Of a stretch of DNA of 64,000 bases, positions 10,535 to 20,915 are shown piece after piece. This stretch comes from Hexactinellida sp. DTS-2022 (lineage: Eukaryota > Porifera > Hexactinellida). The notes beneath the pieces are model-generated. The model saw only the letters and a program-made list of their open reading frames with translations, was not told the origin of the DNA and did no database searches. Made by a program: the position numbers and the translations under genes. Within the stretch, counting starts at the first letter, position 1. Each line of letters begins with the position of its first letter. The stretch covers positions 1,240,001 to 1,304,000 of the forward strand of contig JAPNXP010000018.1 of the NCBI GenBank assembly GCA_028753945.1, in the 5' to 3' direction.

Positions 10535-13308
10535 CTATATTTGACTAACTTTCTTAGCCGGAGACTTGGAGGGCGCGGAGGGAGAGGGAGAGGGAGCAGC
10601 AGTAAACTTAACTTTCGGAGTTGTTTTGACTTCTGGGACGGATTTAGTTTCCGGGGTGTATCCGGGCTCCGGGGCCGGTTTGGCGCTAGCGGACTTGAGA
10701 ATGGGCGCCAATACAGAGGGAGGCTTAACAGCTGTCGCCTGAGTGGACAGCGAGGCCGCTATCTTGTCTATGAGGCCAAACTGGAGGTCCCAATCTGTGT
10801 TGTAGAGGAAGGGCCTCAGATCGAACCTGTTGTCCTCCGGGGAGTAATTCTCCGCGTGGTAGGAGGGCGTGAGCACCGTGGCCTTGTGTCTGTTCGCGCT
10901 GTAGCTCCTGAAGAACAGCTTAACCTTGTCAGCCGTCTCCACGGGCGTGTACTTGTCCTCCCACTTGGGAACCAGGTTTACGAACACACTGACAGGGCCA
11001 CAGTTCTTTATCTTCCTCTCGCGACCAATGTCGCCCAGCTCTTCGTAGGTTAGTCCCATGTCCGCCTCGTCGGTCTGTGTGTACCCCTCCGTGATGGGTT
11101 CCAGTTCCGCAGTGGGAGGGGCTTCGTACACGCTCCGTAGAGACGGGTACTTAGATTGGAATGTGAGGACGAACTCCCTCAGGTCGATCTTGTTGATGCC
11201 GCCGATAGGGTTGATGTCTGCGCTGGAGCAGTCGTACTTTGTGAGATATCCGAACAGACACTCGTCCACGTTTGCTGCCCCCAGCACCAGGTAGGAGCCC
11301 TCCCGGCCGGCCGCCCAGGGGCCCAGCTGCGCGAACAGATACGCGTGCACCATCCTGGCGCGCGCCTGTACGTTCTGCAGAGCCAGGTTCTCGGCGCGGC
11401 AGCCCCCGTGCGCGCGGAACCGCGGCTCCTTATCCGCCGCCTTCTTGAAGGTGTCCAGCAGCGCCTGCACCGTCCCGTCTATCTCCACCGCCATGAAGGT
11501 GCTCCCGATGTCTGAGGAGAGCCCCCTGGCCCGCTCCAGGGACTGAGGAGAGGAGTTCTCAGTGCCCATGTAGAGGGTGGTGAGCAGTCTCCCGCAGACC
11601 TCTCTGGGATCAGCCGGGCAGAAGTCCGCTCCGGAGTCTCCGGTCGCTATCCGCCGCAGGTCCCGCCGCACCTGCAGGTCCCCCGCCTGGAACGCGGCGA
11701 ACACCAACTCAGACATGAGCGCGACAATAAGCGCAGAGGAGGAGCTGTCTATCCCGCCGCTGAGCGGCAGCAGATACCCGCGCTGTCGGCTGCGGCGCAG
11801 ATAGTCCCAGCACCAACAGGCCGGGCCCAGGCCCACCTCCTCGCTTGGGGAAAGGTACCGGATCTGTATGGGGAGGGAGGGGGAGGAGCCGCAGCAACGG
11901 GAGAGGGAGAATGGAACGTGGATCTTGCTGTAGAGCTCCGGAGACAACGGCTGGCTGGTCATCTTGATATTGCTGCGGTACGATCTGACGTCATCGAGGT
12001 TAACCGTGCTGGTGACGACCTCGACCTCGGCGAGAGAGAACTGGGCCCCGATAGCGAGCAACTCCCCGTTCTTGAGAATCATAGAGGCTCCGTCAAAGTA
12101 GAGCCTCTCTCCGTCGCACCCCCTCAGGTTAGCGTACAGATACACGCCCCCTGTCTTCAGGGTGGCGGTCTGGATCAAGCTGTATCGGGTGTCGAGCTTC
12201 CTGAGCATGTGGTGACTGGCGCTCCCGTTGGCTATCACCTCCACGCCCTGTGACGTCATCGGGATGTGAGGACTGTTGCAGTTGAAGAGCTCTTCGCACA
12301 GCTCGAAGCCGATGCTCGTGTCCTCCGTTATGAGAATGCCAGTGCCGAATGGAACTCGGTGTTGGCCTGTCGCCTCCACCAGAATACCTGTGGGAAGTCA
12401 GTACAATATAGAGCGACGGCAATTCGGTGGAAAAATATATCAAAGTTATCTAAAATAACAATTTTAACCATTTATGGGATGAGAGATTTGTAACATAAAA
12501 CTCTAAAAATAACTTTAATATTATCTCAACTTTCATAATATATATGTCACAGGCAGAAGTATAGTAATTCAAATTATCGCGTAATACTCTATGTTAAAAT
12601 ATGGGTTTTGGTTAGTTTATCATTATGAAGCCAAGTCCCGTACTTCTGTTATATTCCGTGAATCTGCACAAACCTGGAACTATTCAATGAAATCTTGAAA
12701 TTTGTAGAAATTAAACTTAGGGCTTCATGGGATATTTCAAAGATTATTTCTCTTAATTTGAAACCAACTTTGTATCCCCACATGATTCTTACAGTTGGGT
12801 TGACGTAAATAACTCAGTTGTAAGGAGAGAATAGTACAAATATTTACTGTCTAACTACTGTCTACTGCAACTCACTAGGCAGCACGAACTCGTCCATGCG
12901 AGGGTGCTGAGTCCACGGAGAGAACCACCTGGCCTCTCGGTAGTTCCCGGATATGGCTAGCATCATCTTGGGGCGGATCAGCAGTATCTTCCCATTCAGA
13001 AATATAACCCTGCAGTTGTAGTTACGGCCCGCATGCATCACAGGCATTCCCACGTCGCACATGACGTCACTACACGCCTCGCTCTTGAGCAGGCGTGCCA
13101 GTATATCGTACGAGTGGTTGTACGTGTCTGCTTCTAGGAAGTGGTCCCCACAGCTGTACCCCGTGACCTCGAGCTCTGGGCCCAAGCGGTACCTGGCGCC
13201 TCGCGCTTTCGCGATCTTGATACTCTCGTGGATCCGCGTGAAGTTCCCCTCGAAGTCCAGCGCCCACTGGTTGAGAGTACACGTGGCAAACACTGCTCGC
13301 CTCAGCAT
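10535..13308 (-). CDS. NADSYN1: glutamine-dependent NAD+ synthetase (2 exons)
   Basis: Converts nicotinic acid adenine dinucleotide, ATP and glutamine to NAD+ in the cytosol. Exon 1 is 13308-12876 and exon 2 is 12387-10535. The 488-bp intron starts GTGAGT and ends TTCCCACAG, giving a 761-residue product (human 706). The N-terminal nitrilase-type glutaminase has its catalytic triad at the human positions: Glu45 (RLGPELE), Lys114 (IRPKMM) and Cys175 (GFELCEEL), the last read across the splice. The synthetase domain has the ATP loop LSGGIDS near residue 354, and [18 protein letters not shown] and [21 protein letters not shown] further on. The last 55 or so residues are a Pro/Lys/Ser-rich tail not typical of the family. 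Exon 2 begins with GT, so the acceptor is AG|GT. Confident. Confidence 0.95.
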
Positions 13309-13332
13309 ACTTATGCTCTATGACAAATTATA

Positions 13333-13540
13333 CAGGGAACTCTCGTTATTACGAAGTACTTGTAAATCCCTTCGTTATATACGGATATTCGTTATATTTG
13401 TCGCAAAGCGACCGAGACCGAAGGGCTCGTTCGTTATAAGTGGATAATAATTAATGCATTTAGTGCTCTGGGAGAAAATTTCCATTTCGTTATAAGCGAT
13501 TATTTCGCTATATCCGACTTGTTATAACGGGAGTTTACTG
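13333..13540. mobile_element. TA-flanked MITE carrying the GTCGC hairpin motif
   Basis: Ends CAGGGAACTCTCGTTATTAC and the inverted GTTATAACGGGAGTTTACTG, flanked by TA. The body holds four CGTTATA phrases and, at 13400-13430, one copy of the two-hairpin motif GTCGC-AAA-GCGAC then CGAGACCGAAGGGCTCG that is otherwise found in the Helitron-like family. It lies immediately upstream of NADSYN1 (ATG at 13308). Confidence 0.75.
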
Positions 13541-13778
13541 TATTAGTCAAACCTTTCTATAGTGACAACTTCGGGACTATTAATGTGTTCATTAATCAAA
13601 AGTTCATATAACAATTATGAAAATTATACCGGAAATTCTATTCACACTATCGAGATGTTCAGTAATCTGTATGTTTGTAATGTGTACTTATTCAATAAGA
13701 ATTAAACTCGAATAAATTATATTATAAGTTTGGAACAGTTGATTAATCGATTAATAATTAATATCGCCATTAATCCTA

Positions 13779-14153
13779 TCACAAGTTTTTCATTCCCTGA
13801 TTGAATCTGTCCATGAATCTATTGGGAGGCCTCCTCCTGGTGTCCTGGAAGTACTTGAGCACGTGAGTTCTCTGTTTCCACATGAACACGCACTCATCCA
13901 GCTCAAGACGGCCCTTGAACACCAACAGGTCGATGGCTCTCGGGTCTCTCACGTGGGAGTTCTCACGGAACTTTTCTTTCAGTTTAGCCAGGCACTGAGC
14001 TCTGCTGTACTCAAGCGTGAATTGCTCCTGGAGTCGCGGCATTTCCCGGATCCACATGCGGTACAGTCTGAGCACCAGCTTCCTAGCGCTGGGAAGGTCT
14101 ACGGAAGCTATCGGCTTAGCCACCTTCGTAAAGTGAGTCAGACCTGAACTCAT
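13779..14153 (-). CDS. NDUFA6: NADH dehydrogenase 1 alpha subcomplex subunit 6 (LYR protein)
   Basis: A 124-residue single-exon protein of the LYR (complex1_LYR) family, an accessory subunit of mitochondrial respiratory complex I that binds acyl carrier protein. The LYR tripeptide is at 30-32 (LVLRLYRMW), after SARK. The C-terminal half has the NDUFA6-specific stretch RDPRAIDLLVFKGRLELDE and a W-K-Q-R-THVLKYF segment, and the length matches the family (about 125-130). Acceptor-like CCGGCCAG directly precedes the ATG at 14153. Confidence 0.93.
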   Translation of the reverse strand: MSSGLTHFTKVAKPIASVDLPSARKLVLRLYRMWIREMPRLQEQFTLEYSRAQCLAKLKEKFRENSHVRDPRAIDLLVFKGRLELDECVFMWKQRTHVLKYFQDTRRRPPNRFMDRFNQGMKNL

Positions 14154-15376
14154 CTGGCCGGTCTATCTATACTTTATTCTAGCAATACAATCTGACACAC
14201 ATTGACAATGTACAATTCCCCTAACGGCATAACCTATACAAATGCATGTAAATGAATCTGGCTAATACGAATTCCGGATAATACGAACAAAGATACTGTA
14301 CTGTACATAATTCATCATAGTTCCTTCAAATTATTATTGAGTTTGAAAAGATTTAACAAACAAAGAATTCGAAGCCTGCCCAGATGCTAGTTTGCTCAGA
14401 TCAGAGTTGGACTCGTGTGGCCTAACCTAACTACGTCATGTAGCACAAGGTATTTGTAGTGATTTGTGATAACTTAAGAGAGGAGATTAATTTGATCTAT
14501 AAAATTAACTCAGATTAGGTTGCACTGCATTGCTTGAATTAAAATAGATTTTAATTAAGAATTACGAGTCATGTGCTGTTCAAAACAACTTCTAGAAGAA
14601 ATATTTCTAAATCAAAATTAATACTTTATTACATAAGGCCTTATTTGCTAGAATATTCACATATTATTAGATAATATTAGCTAGGTACATTGTGATTAAG
14701 GTGTTGAGGTATAAATCCTCACTAATTAGTAATTAATAATAAGACTCCTACAAGCATGAAGGAATAAACAATTAAATTAAAATCTCAAAGGGCACGAAGA
14801 AATACTATAACCTCGAGTTCAGTTAGTTATTTGAAATAACGATTCAGTAAATAATAATATTTTATGCAATATTCGTGATGAGATTATGTTTAAGTCATGG
14901 CAATAACTAAATTGAATAAGTGCAGCAATGAATTAGTCGATTCTGCTATTGACGTTCATACAATATTATGCTTAAGACAACTTACATCAAAATTAAATCT
15001 AACTAGTATAGCCCAGTTTGAAATTAGTTATCGCCTGCCTGGCTACTAAGTTACTAGGAAATACGGTATTCAAGTTCAAATTCAAATCAGTTGAGGACAT
15101 TAAGTCCCAAATAAAACACTATGTAGCTATAATTTATAATCTATTTATAGTATGTCAATCAAGAAATCCATAAAGCCTCATGAAAATACAGTGTTAGAAT
15201 TGGTTAAATAAAACACTTAAGTACCAACAGGAACGCCACTAGTATAAAATGGTACTCTATGGTACTACAACATTACAGCACTACTTACTGATACTCAATT
15301 AATATGTACGTATGGTATGTATTACTCTATAGCAGGTCAGTAGGATAATTTACAGCTGTTAAGTAGACACATAACT
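14154..15376. other. AT-rich spacer between NDUFA6 and RAB7
   Basis: About 1.2 kb. A short CTAATACGAATTCCGGATAATACGAAC stretch near 14259-14285 resembles the inside of TA-flanked MITEs elsewhere in the window, but no complete element could be delimited. The rest shows nothing. Confidence 0.45.
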
Positions 15377-15994
15377 TCAGGTGCAACAGCTGGACTTATC
15401 CTTAGCTGGCTCGGGCTGTATGGGGATGTTGGGCTCTAGCCCGATGTCGCAGGAGGTCTTGGCGTCTTGCTCCAGAGCTTTCCGCGCGATGGCTTGGAAC
15501 GCCTGCTCCACGTTGATGGCCTCTTTCGCGCTTGTCTCGAAATAAGGAATGTTGTTCTTGGTCTCGCACCACCCCTGTGCGCGTCGCGTGGGGACCGCGC
15601 GGTTTTCGAGGTCCACTTTGTTTCCGAGGACCACGAACGGGAAGTTCTCTGGGTCCCGCGGACTGGCTTGGATCAAGAACTCGTCTCTCCAGGAGTCGAG
15701 GGTCTTGAATGTGTTGGGCTGTGTGACGTCATACACTAGCACACAGCAATCGGCGCCGCGGTAGAAGGCGACGCCCAGCGACTGGAAGCGCTCCTGGCCA
15801 GCTGTGTCCCAAATCTGCATTGTCACCAGACGATCGTCAATCATGACCTCCTTGGTGAGGAAGTCAGCCCCAATTGTGGCCTTGTACTGTGTTGTGAACC
15901 TCTTGTTGACGTACTGGTTCATTAGCGAGGTCTTGCCTACCCCGGAGTCGCCCAAAATAATAACCTTCAAAAGAACCTTTCTTCTTGCAGACAT
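15377..15994 (-). CDS. RAB7A: Ras-related GTPase Rab7
   Basis: A 205-residue late-endosome/lysosome Rab GTPase, single exon. GTPase boxes are all intact: GDSGVGKTS at 15-23, switch region with T at 40 (YKATIGADF), WDTAGQE at 62-68, NKVD at 125-128 and TSAK at 154-157. Rab7-type sequences include [30 protein letters not shown] and [14 protein letters not shown] chose the ATG at 15994 because the protein then begins [10 protein letters not shown] as Rab7 orthologs do; the 19 codons upstream are not Rab-like. The C-terminus is SSCCT: a Cys-Cys pair plus one residue, where vertebrate Rab7 has Cys-Ser-Cys at the very end. That is still a plausible double geranylgeranylation site. Confidence 0.95.
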   Translation of the reverse strand: MSARRKVLLKVIILGDSGVGKTSLMNQYVNKRFTTQYKATIGADFLTKEVMIDDRLVTMQIWDTAGQERFQSLGVAFYRGADCCVLVYDVTQPNTFKTLDSWRDEFLIQASPRDPENFPFVVLGNKVDLENRAVPTRRAQGWCETKNNIPYFETSAKEAINVEQAFQAIARKALEQDAKTSCDIGLEPNIPIQPEPAKDKSSCCT

Positions 15995-16681
15995 GTCGCG
16001 TGAGTTAGCTAGGATTAATGGAAAGTACTGGGTTGAGAGATAAATGGGCAATCAGTTAAGTTGTTTGAAATGTAACTTTAGATTTTTAGATGAGACATAA
16101 CCCAGGTATATATATACGTGAGGTAGGTAGGATTTGAAATAGATGTAATATAATTCTGTACAAATGCAAGGCCTAAACATAGCTATTGAGTTTGTACAGT
16201 TTCTTACTATTTGCATTATTGTAAGGGAATATCTCATAAAGTAATCTGCTGTATATGATTATAGTAGAGTAGAAAAATCTGTATTTATTTTATGAAATAT
16301 AATATCCGAGTAATCTATATAATCTGCTATTTACTGGTTGTAAATAACAAATAATGTTTTATTGAATGACCACATACTTTCCAGTATCATCCAACATCCA
16401 TAATTTCCAGTAGTATAATAAGGTAAACTAATTGTGATTCATTTCAATTCAGACCAGGGTAGTAGATTTCTGTGGAAAATTAATTATATTGTATATAATT
16501 TAAATTTTGTAGACACGTGTCAATTACAATCTTTTCAGGCCTAATGGAGCATAAGGCAAGTTCTTATGATTTCGATGTGTGCTATAAATGAGAAATTAGT
16601 CCTTGTTAAGCTAGGGCAGTGGCGCTTTGATAAATATAAATTCATATTCGCTATTAAAAACATTAAAAAACAGAACTAAAC
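15995..16681. other. AT-rich spacer
   Basis: No supported feature. If the upstream unrecognised gene is spliced at its apparent end (ATGTAAGT), a further exon might lie here, but no GC-rich coding-like block was seen. Confidence 0.35.
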
Positions 16682-17302
16682 TTACATGATGATATTAACG
16701 TAAGCGAGTTGTTGCCTCGGAGAGAGCAGTGCGTCCGGCTGGAGACAGGCACCGGGCCGAGAGGCCACGTGTCGGGAGTACAGGGAGCGCATGGGGGAGG
16801 GAATGTTGCTGCGAGAGGCGTAGGAGGAGAGGGAGGATCGGGCCAGGATGTCGTGCTGGAGGAGCCGCTGGGTCTCGTGGGGCGTGTCTGAGAATCTCAG
16901 CGGGAGCGGCGTGTGCTTGAAACTCTGTTTGTATTGGAATGCGGTGTTAGAAGCATGCAGGACAAATGGGTTTTGTTTGGGGGATAGCATCTCGGGCGTG
17001 GGGGGCAGGGGCGCAGAGGAGCCGAGTGGGGCCCTGAGGAGCTTGTCCCGCCCACTCTCCATGTCCGACATAGCCTTGAGCATCAGTTTGTCATACAACC
17101 TCTGGTTTCTGTTCTGCGTGTACAACTGCCGGGGAGATGATGGCTTTTCAAGTCGAATTTCGCCGTATTTAGGCGCCACTCGCGGTTTCCTGATTGACGA
17201 GAGTCGTCCTGTGTTGTCCGGTTTTCTGAGATAAGCCGTGTTGATGAAATAACTCGGAAAATTTCCCCCCTGGTACATGCTAGGCAGTAAAGTAATCGCC
17301 AT
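16682..17302 (-). CDS. unrecognised 206-residue basic, Ser/Pro-rich protein
   Basis: Product not recognised. The frame is GC-rich like the neighbouring genes and unlike the spacers, which supports real coding. The protein has no signal peptide or membrane segment. It is rich in Ser, Pro, Arg and Leu, with short phrases such as RKPRVAPKYGEI, LPPTPEMLSPKQNPF and SYASRSNIPSPMRSLYSR. It looks like an intrinsically disordered, possibly structural protein. The reading frame ends AT|GTAAGTTT, a perfect consensus splice donor overlapping the stop, so this may be the first exon of a longer gene. It is divergent with proline dehydrogenase (535 bp between start codons), so the two may share a promoter region. 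Confidence 0.55.
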   Translation of the reverse strand: MAITLLPSMYQGGNFPSYFINTAYLRKPDNTGRLSSIRKPRVAPKYGEIRLEKPSSPRQLYTQNRNQRLYDKLMLKAMSDMESGRDKLLRAPLGSSAPLPPTPEMLSPKQNPFVLHASNTAFQYKQSFKHTPLPLRFSDTPHETQRLLQHDILARSSLSSYASRSNIPSPMRSLYSRHVASRPGACLQPDALLSPRQQLAYVNIIM

Positions 17303-17836
17303 AAATCAGAAAGTAACTAGTGTGTGCTAAATGGACCTCTGAAGAAAAGGAAATCTGCAAATGAATAATATCGGAATTAGTCGGATTTCATAGATAACGA
17401 TATTATGCCTTCCCAAACGACAGCGTATACAGAGGTATAAATGAAGTCTGTGCCTAATATAATACAAAGTTATTTAGTGGGCAGAGCATACAGTTGTGCA
17501 ATTCTATACTCTAGTGGCAGAGTATAAAGCTAATGAGCTTACAGCAACCCGTGATGGACTGGGAGTTGAATCTAAAGTTATACGTGTGTAAGCTAGCAAG
17601 TGCTAATTTTAGGCATTACGTCTGTTATTTGTGCAATAATTATAATCAAATGGATAATAACTCTAGACAGGAAATTGGTAATCAGTCAAGTAATGAAGTG
17701 CATAATCATTCGCATTAGGCGTATACAGTATTTAGGAGGGTCTGGCCTATGAAATTATAGAAATAGCTTATAAGCAACGGAATCTATAGAACACAAAAGC
17801 AGCTATCTCGCCAGCTGCATTATCTGCTCTACTAAG
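17303..17836. promoter_or_regulatory. divergent intergenic region
   Basis: Separates the start codons of the unrecognised minus-strand gene and PRODH and must hold both promoters. No TATA box or other motif can be assigned with confidence. A 61-codon frame at 17533-17718 would be upstream of PRODH but has no recognisable content. Confidence 0.35.
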
Positions 17837-19600
17837 ATGTTGGGGATTCTGAAACAACTGCGATCACTACAAATCTACACGGCATCTAATGCCAATCAAC
17901 AACAATCTCTCAGCTACAAAAATAGCATTGAACCAACTGGAATATTGAGAGAAACAAATTCAGCAAATAACGACAAAATATTTTCTGATAAAAACATCAA
18001 GGAGGCCATGCATTCGAAGAGATTTAGTGAAATTCTACGGGGATGGTTTGTATACAAACTGTTTACATTTGACAATATCGTAGAGAACAGCGAGACTCTC
18101 ACTAAGATATTGCAGGCATTTGGTACGAGGTTTTACGATAAATTAATGAAAATGACAATTTATGGCCAATTCGTAGCTGGAGAGGGAAGAAGCGAGGTAG
18201 CCCAGTGTATTTCTAAACTGAAGGAGAGTGGGATCAGATGCGTATTAGATTATTCTGCGGAAGATGACGTGTCAGACGAACAAAAAGTTTCGCAGGAAAT
18301 GAGAACAAAGTTGATCCACACTTTAGTTACCGCAGAGGACGTCCAGTCGCTGACCAAAGAATTTCATACAACAGAACAAACGGGAGAGTCAGTGAAGCGA
18401 GCTACTGCTAGAACATATTTCTATGAAGATGAAATGAAACGTGATAAAAACCGCGATATTTTTATGGAGTGTATCACGATGGCAGCGGAGGGAACTGAAG
18501 AGGGAAAAGGATTTGCAGCCATAAAGATCACAGCCTTGAGCGATCCAAAATTATTGCTAAAATTTAGTGAAAAAATAAAACTGAAACAAGATCTCTTTTC
18601 CAAACTTGCAAGTGACACAAACCGCGGTTCTCCCTACACCAGTCCAGCTACCATATGCCAGGAGTCTTTCTCACAAGGCTTAGTCGGGCTAGGCTTTGCT
18701 GTATCCTCCCAAACGCAGCAAGATATGTTCTCTCAGCTGAAGGCCAAAACCAGTTCCGATATCCACTCGGGGGCTTGGCACGACTTGTACACAGAAGAGA
18801 CGGAGCTTTATAAACTAATGGAGACGAAAGAGAGCAGCAGACTCTACGCGCCGGTTCTCCGGCCCTTCAGACAGCTGCAGTATAAGAACGTCATGTCCCG
18901 TCTGTTGGCCTTATCGGAGCATAGCCAGGCTGTGAAGGTTAGGCTCATGGTGGACGCAGAACAGTCATACTTCCAGGACGCTATCAATCACATCGTAGTG
19001 CACTGTCTGATGCCGAAATACAACCAACACTTCCCTACCATATACAACACGCACCAGTGCTACCTAAGGACAGCCTGTCGGCAGGTGCTCACAGATCTGG
19101 AGTACGCAGAGAGCCGCGGGTTCCTGTACGGTCTGAAACTGGTGCGAGGCGCCTACATGCACCTGGAGAGAACTCGGAGCAGAGACCTGGGCTACAGGGA
19201 CCCGATCCTACCGGACATTGATGCGACGCATGAAATGTACCACACTGTAATGGAAGCTTGTTTGCAGAAAGTTAAGCTTGGGACAGCGAACTTAATGATC
19301 GCGTCACATAACAAAGATTCAGTGGAGAGGGCAGTGGCGCTAATGAAGGGTCTCTCCATCTCGCCAAGAGAGGGCGTGGTGTTCGGACAGCTGCTGGGAA
19401 TGTGTGACTATCTCAGTCTGCCGCTGTCCCGATCTGGGTACCAAGTGTACAAGTACACCCCGTATGGACCTGTGAAGGAGGTGGTGCCCTACCTCGCTAG
19501 ACGCGCTCTGGAGAACAGAGGAATGTTGAAGGGAGCTGATTTCGAAAGAAAGGTTTGGGGAGAAGAACTGAAACGAAGAATCTTACCCTGGTTTAACTAA
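17837..19600 (+). CDS. PRODH: proline dehydrogenase, mitochondrial
   Basis: A 587-residue FAD enzyme that oxidises proline to pyrroline-5-carboxylate at the inner mitochondrial membrane. Single exon. The C-terminal beta/alpha barrel carries the family blocks: KVRLMVDAEQSYFQ, GLKLVRGAYM with GYRDPILPDIDATHEMYH, SHNKDS, GQLLGMCD and the terminal GYQVYKYTPYGPVKEVVPYL then RRALENR, which contains the FAD/proline-contacting Arg pair. The first 30 residues have few acidic residues and suit a mitochondrial presequence. The product could be the hydroxyproline-specific paralogue (PRODH2); the block GLKLVRGAYM is shared by both. The start ATG is preceded by TCTACTAAG. It is the only plus-strand host gene in the first 57 kb. 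Confidence 0.93.
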   Translation: MLGILKQLRSLQIYTASNANQQQSLSYKNSIEPTGILRETNSANNDKIFSDKNIKEAMHSKRFSEILRGWFVYKLFTFDNIVENSETLTKILQAFGTRFYDKLMKMTIYGQFVAGEGRSEVAQCISKLKESGIRCVLDYSAEDDVSDEQKVSQEMRTKLIHTLVTAEDVQSLTKEFHTTEQTGESVKRATARTYFYEDEMKRDKNRDIFMECITMAAEGTEEGKGFAAIKITALSDPKLLLKFSEKIKLKQDLFSKLASDTNRGSPYTSPATICQESFSQGLVGLGFAVSSQTQQDMFSQLKAKTSSDIHSGAWHDLYTEETELYKLMETKESSRLYAPVLRPFRQLQYKNVMSRLLALSEHSQAVKVRLMVDAEQSYFQDAINHIVVHCLMPKYNQHFPTIYNTHQCYLRTACRQVLTDLEYAESRGFLYGLKLVRGAYMHLERTRSRDLGYRDPILPDIDATHEMYHTVMEACLQKVKLGTANLMIASHNKDSVERAVALMKGLSISPREGVVFGQLLGMCDYLSLPLSRSGYQVYKYTPYGPVKEVVPYLARRALENRGMLKGADFERKVWGEELKRRILPWFN

Positions 19601-20085
19601 CCTGATTTTACAAACTTATACTAAACCCTCGCCCCAACCCTTTGTATTTACTTCTCCTATTTAGCCATGAGTTATCACCTGCTTGTATTCACATGTAATT
19701 TTAATTTCTTTTTTATCAGCTTTTGAACCTTTATCATTTGTATATTCAATTAAACTTAATTCACCAATTACTAAGTGATCATTACACTCGACTTCACATA
19801 AACTTGTAGTATTGGTGTGAATTCCGAACACGCGTATTGCTAACTTTTAGTCTCAAATGAATTGCTAAATTCTAGTGATCATTCTCACCTTTCAAATTGT
19901 TCTGGAAATGGACGGTCGAATTATGGAGCAGTATTTCTGTGGGAAAACTTAGATAAAATACATCATGTAATTACCACGTAGAGAAGCTTATCAGTGAAAT
20001 TAAGAATTCTACATTAAAATACACTGTCTTTTCCAGTGAATTCTCGAGTTTCTATTTCTGTTCATTCCAAATATGGTTGTGTTCT
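19601..20085. other. PRODH 3' flank
   Basis: AT-rich, no coding. Sequence up to the transposon nest shows no supported feature. Confidence 0.4.
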
Positions 20086-20120
20086 GCCGCGAAGCGACCT
20101 AGCAAGCGAAGCGCGCTAGT
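20086..20120 (+). repeat. variant GCGAAGC hairpin motif
   Basis: GCCGCGAAGCGACCTAGC followed by AAGCGAAGCGCGCTAG: a CTAGC/GCTAG stem next to a GCGAAGC hairpin, related to the hairpin trains at 2043 and 2416. It abuts the left target duplication of the outer nest element. Confidence 0.45.
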
Positions 20121-20639
20121 TCCAAATAAACCTAGAGCAAGGCTGGATTCGGTTAACCGTTGCTGACATCGGTTAACGGTTAGAGATTTTATTAACCAGT
20201 TAGCCGGTCTGTTGAATAACAGCAGAGTTATTGGGAAATTAATGTATAAAGTATTAAAATTTTTTGAATTTTATCAGAATATGTAGTCCAAAATCCATTT
20301 CTCATCACCACTTAATAAATTTTATTGGACAACATTGATTTAAATTTACCTAAAGCACGAAATGTATCAGTTAATAGAATTATTCCCATTTTGCCTACTA
20401 ATTTGAAAATAGTGCCATTTCGCCTACTCATTCTTCAAATGAGATTTGTTATATCCTATATGTACGTGTAATTAACCAGGTTTCATTAATTAATACTGAA
20501 TATAATCTGCTTGTTTAATTAGAATTCAACTATTATAGTACCTATATTGTATATTATAAGAATAATTATATGTAGTATTATAAATGTAATTAAAGAAATG
20601 TAAATATTTGAGGAAAATCGGAGTTTAAAATATAGTTAG

Positions 20640-20915
20640 TAATGAAAGTCCCTGTAGATATTCACCCATAGTGATCAGGTTTGCCACGAAATATTCTTTA
20701 AGTTTTTGAATTCTATTATCTTTTTGAACACTCTTGTTTGCTCTCTTGTCAGTGTAGCACCTGATGCCAATTGTGCAATACTGACTTCCGTAAACGCTTG
20801 CTCTTGTTGAAAATCGTTACGATTTCGTAAATATTTGGGTGAGCCTTTCGAGCTATTCTTTTAAGTTTATTATGCCATCCGTCTACATGATTATTTGTCC
20901 TTGGGTTGTGTGCGT
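20640..20915 (-). pseudogene. FLYWCH-MULE transposase, C-terminal remnant
   Basis: Minus strand reads HHAHNPRTNNHVDGWHNKLK then RKAHPNIYEIV, the conserved MULE C-terminal motif R-T-N-N-H-V-x-G-W-H. A one-base frame change follows, after which QEQAFTEVSIAQLASG continues the family pattern. It joins directly to the fragment at 27554 once the Merlin-like element and one copy of its 8-bp target duplication are removed. Confidence 0.75.

Noticed and set aside
17533-17718. Upstream coding exon of PRODH
   Set aside because: Not in continuity with PRODH, no presequence character, and PRODH has its own complete start.
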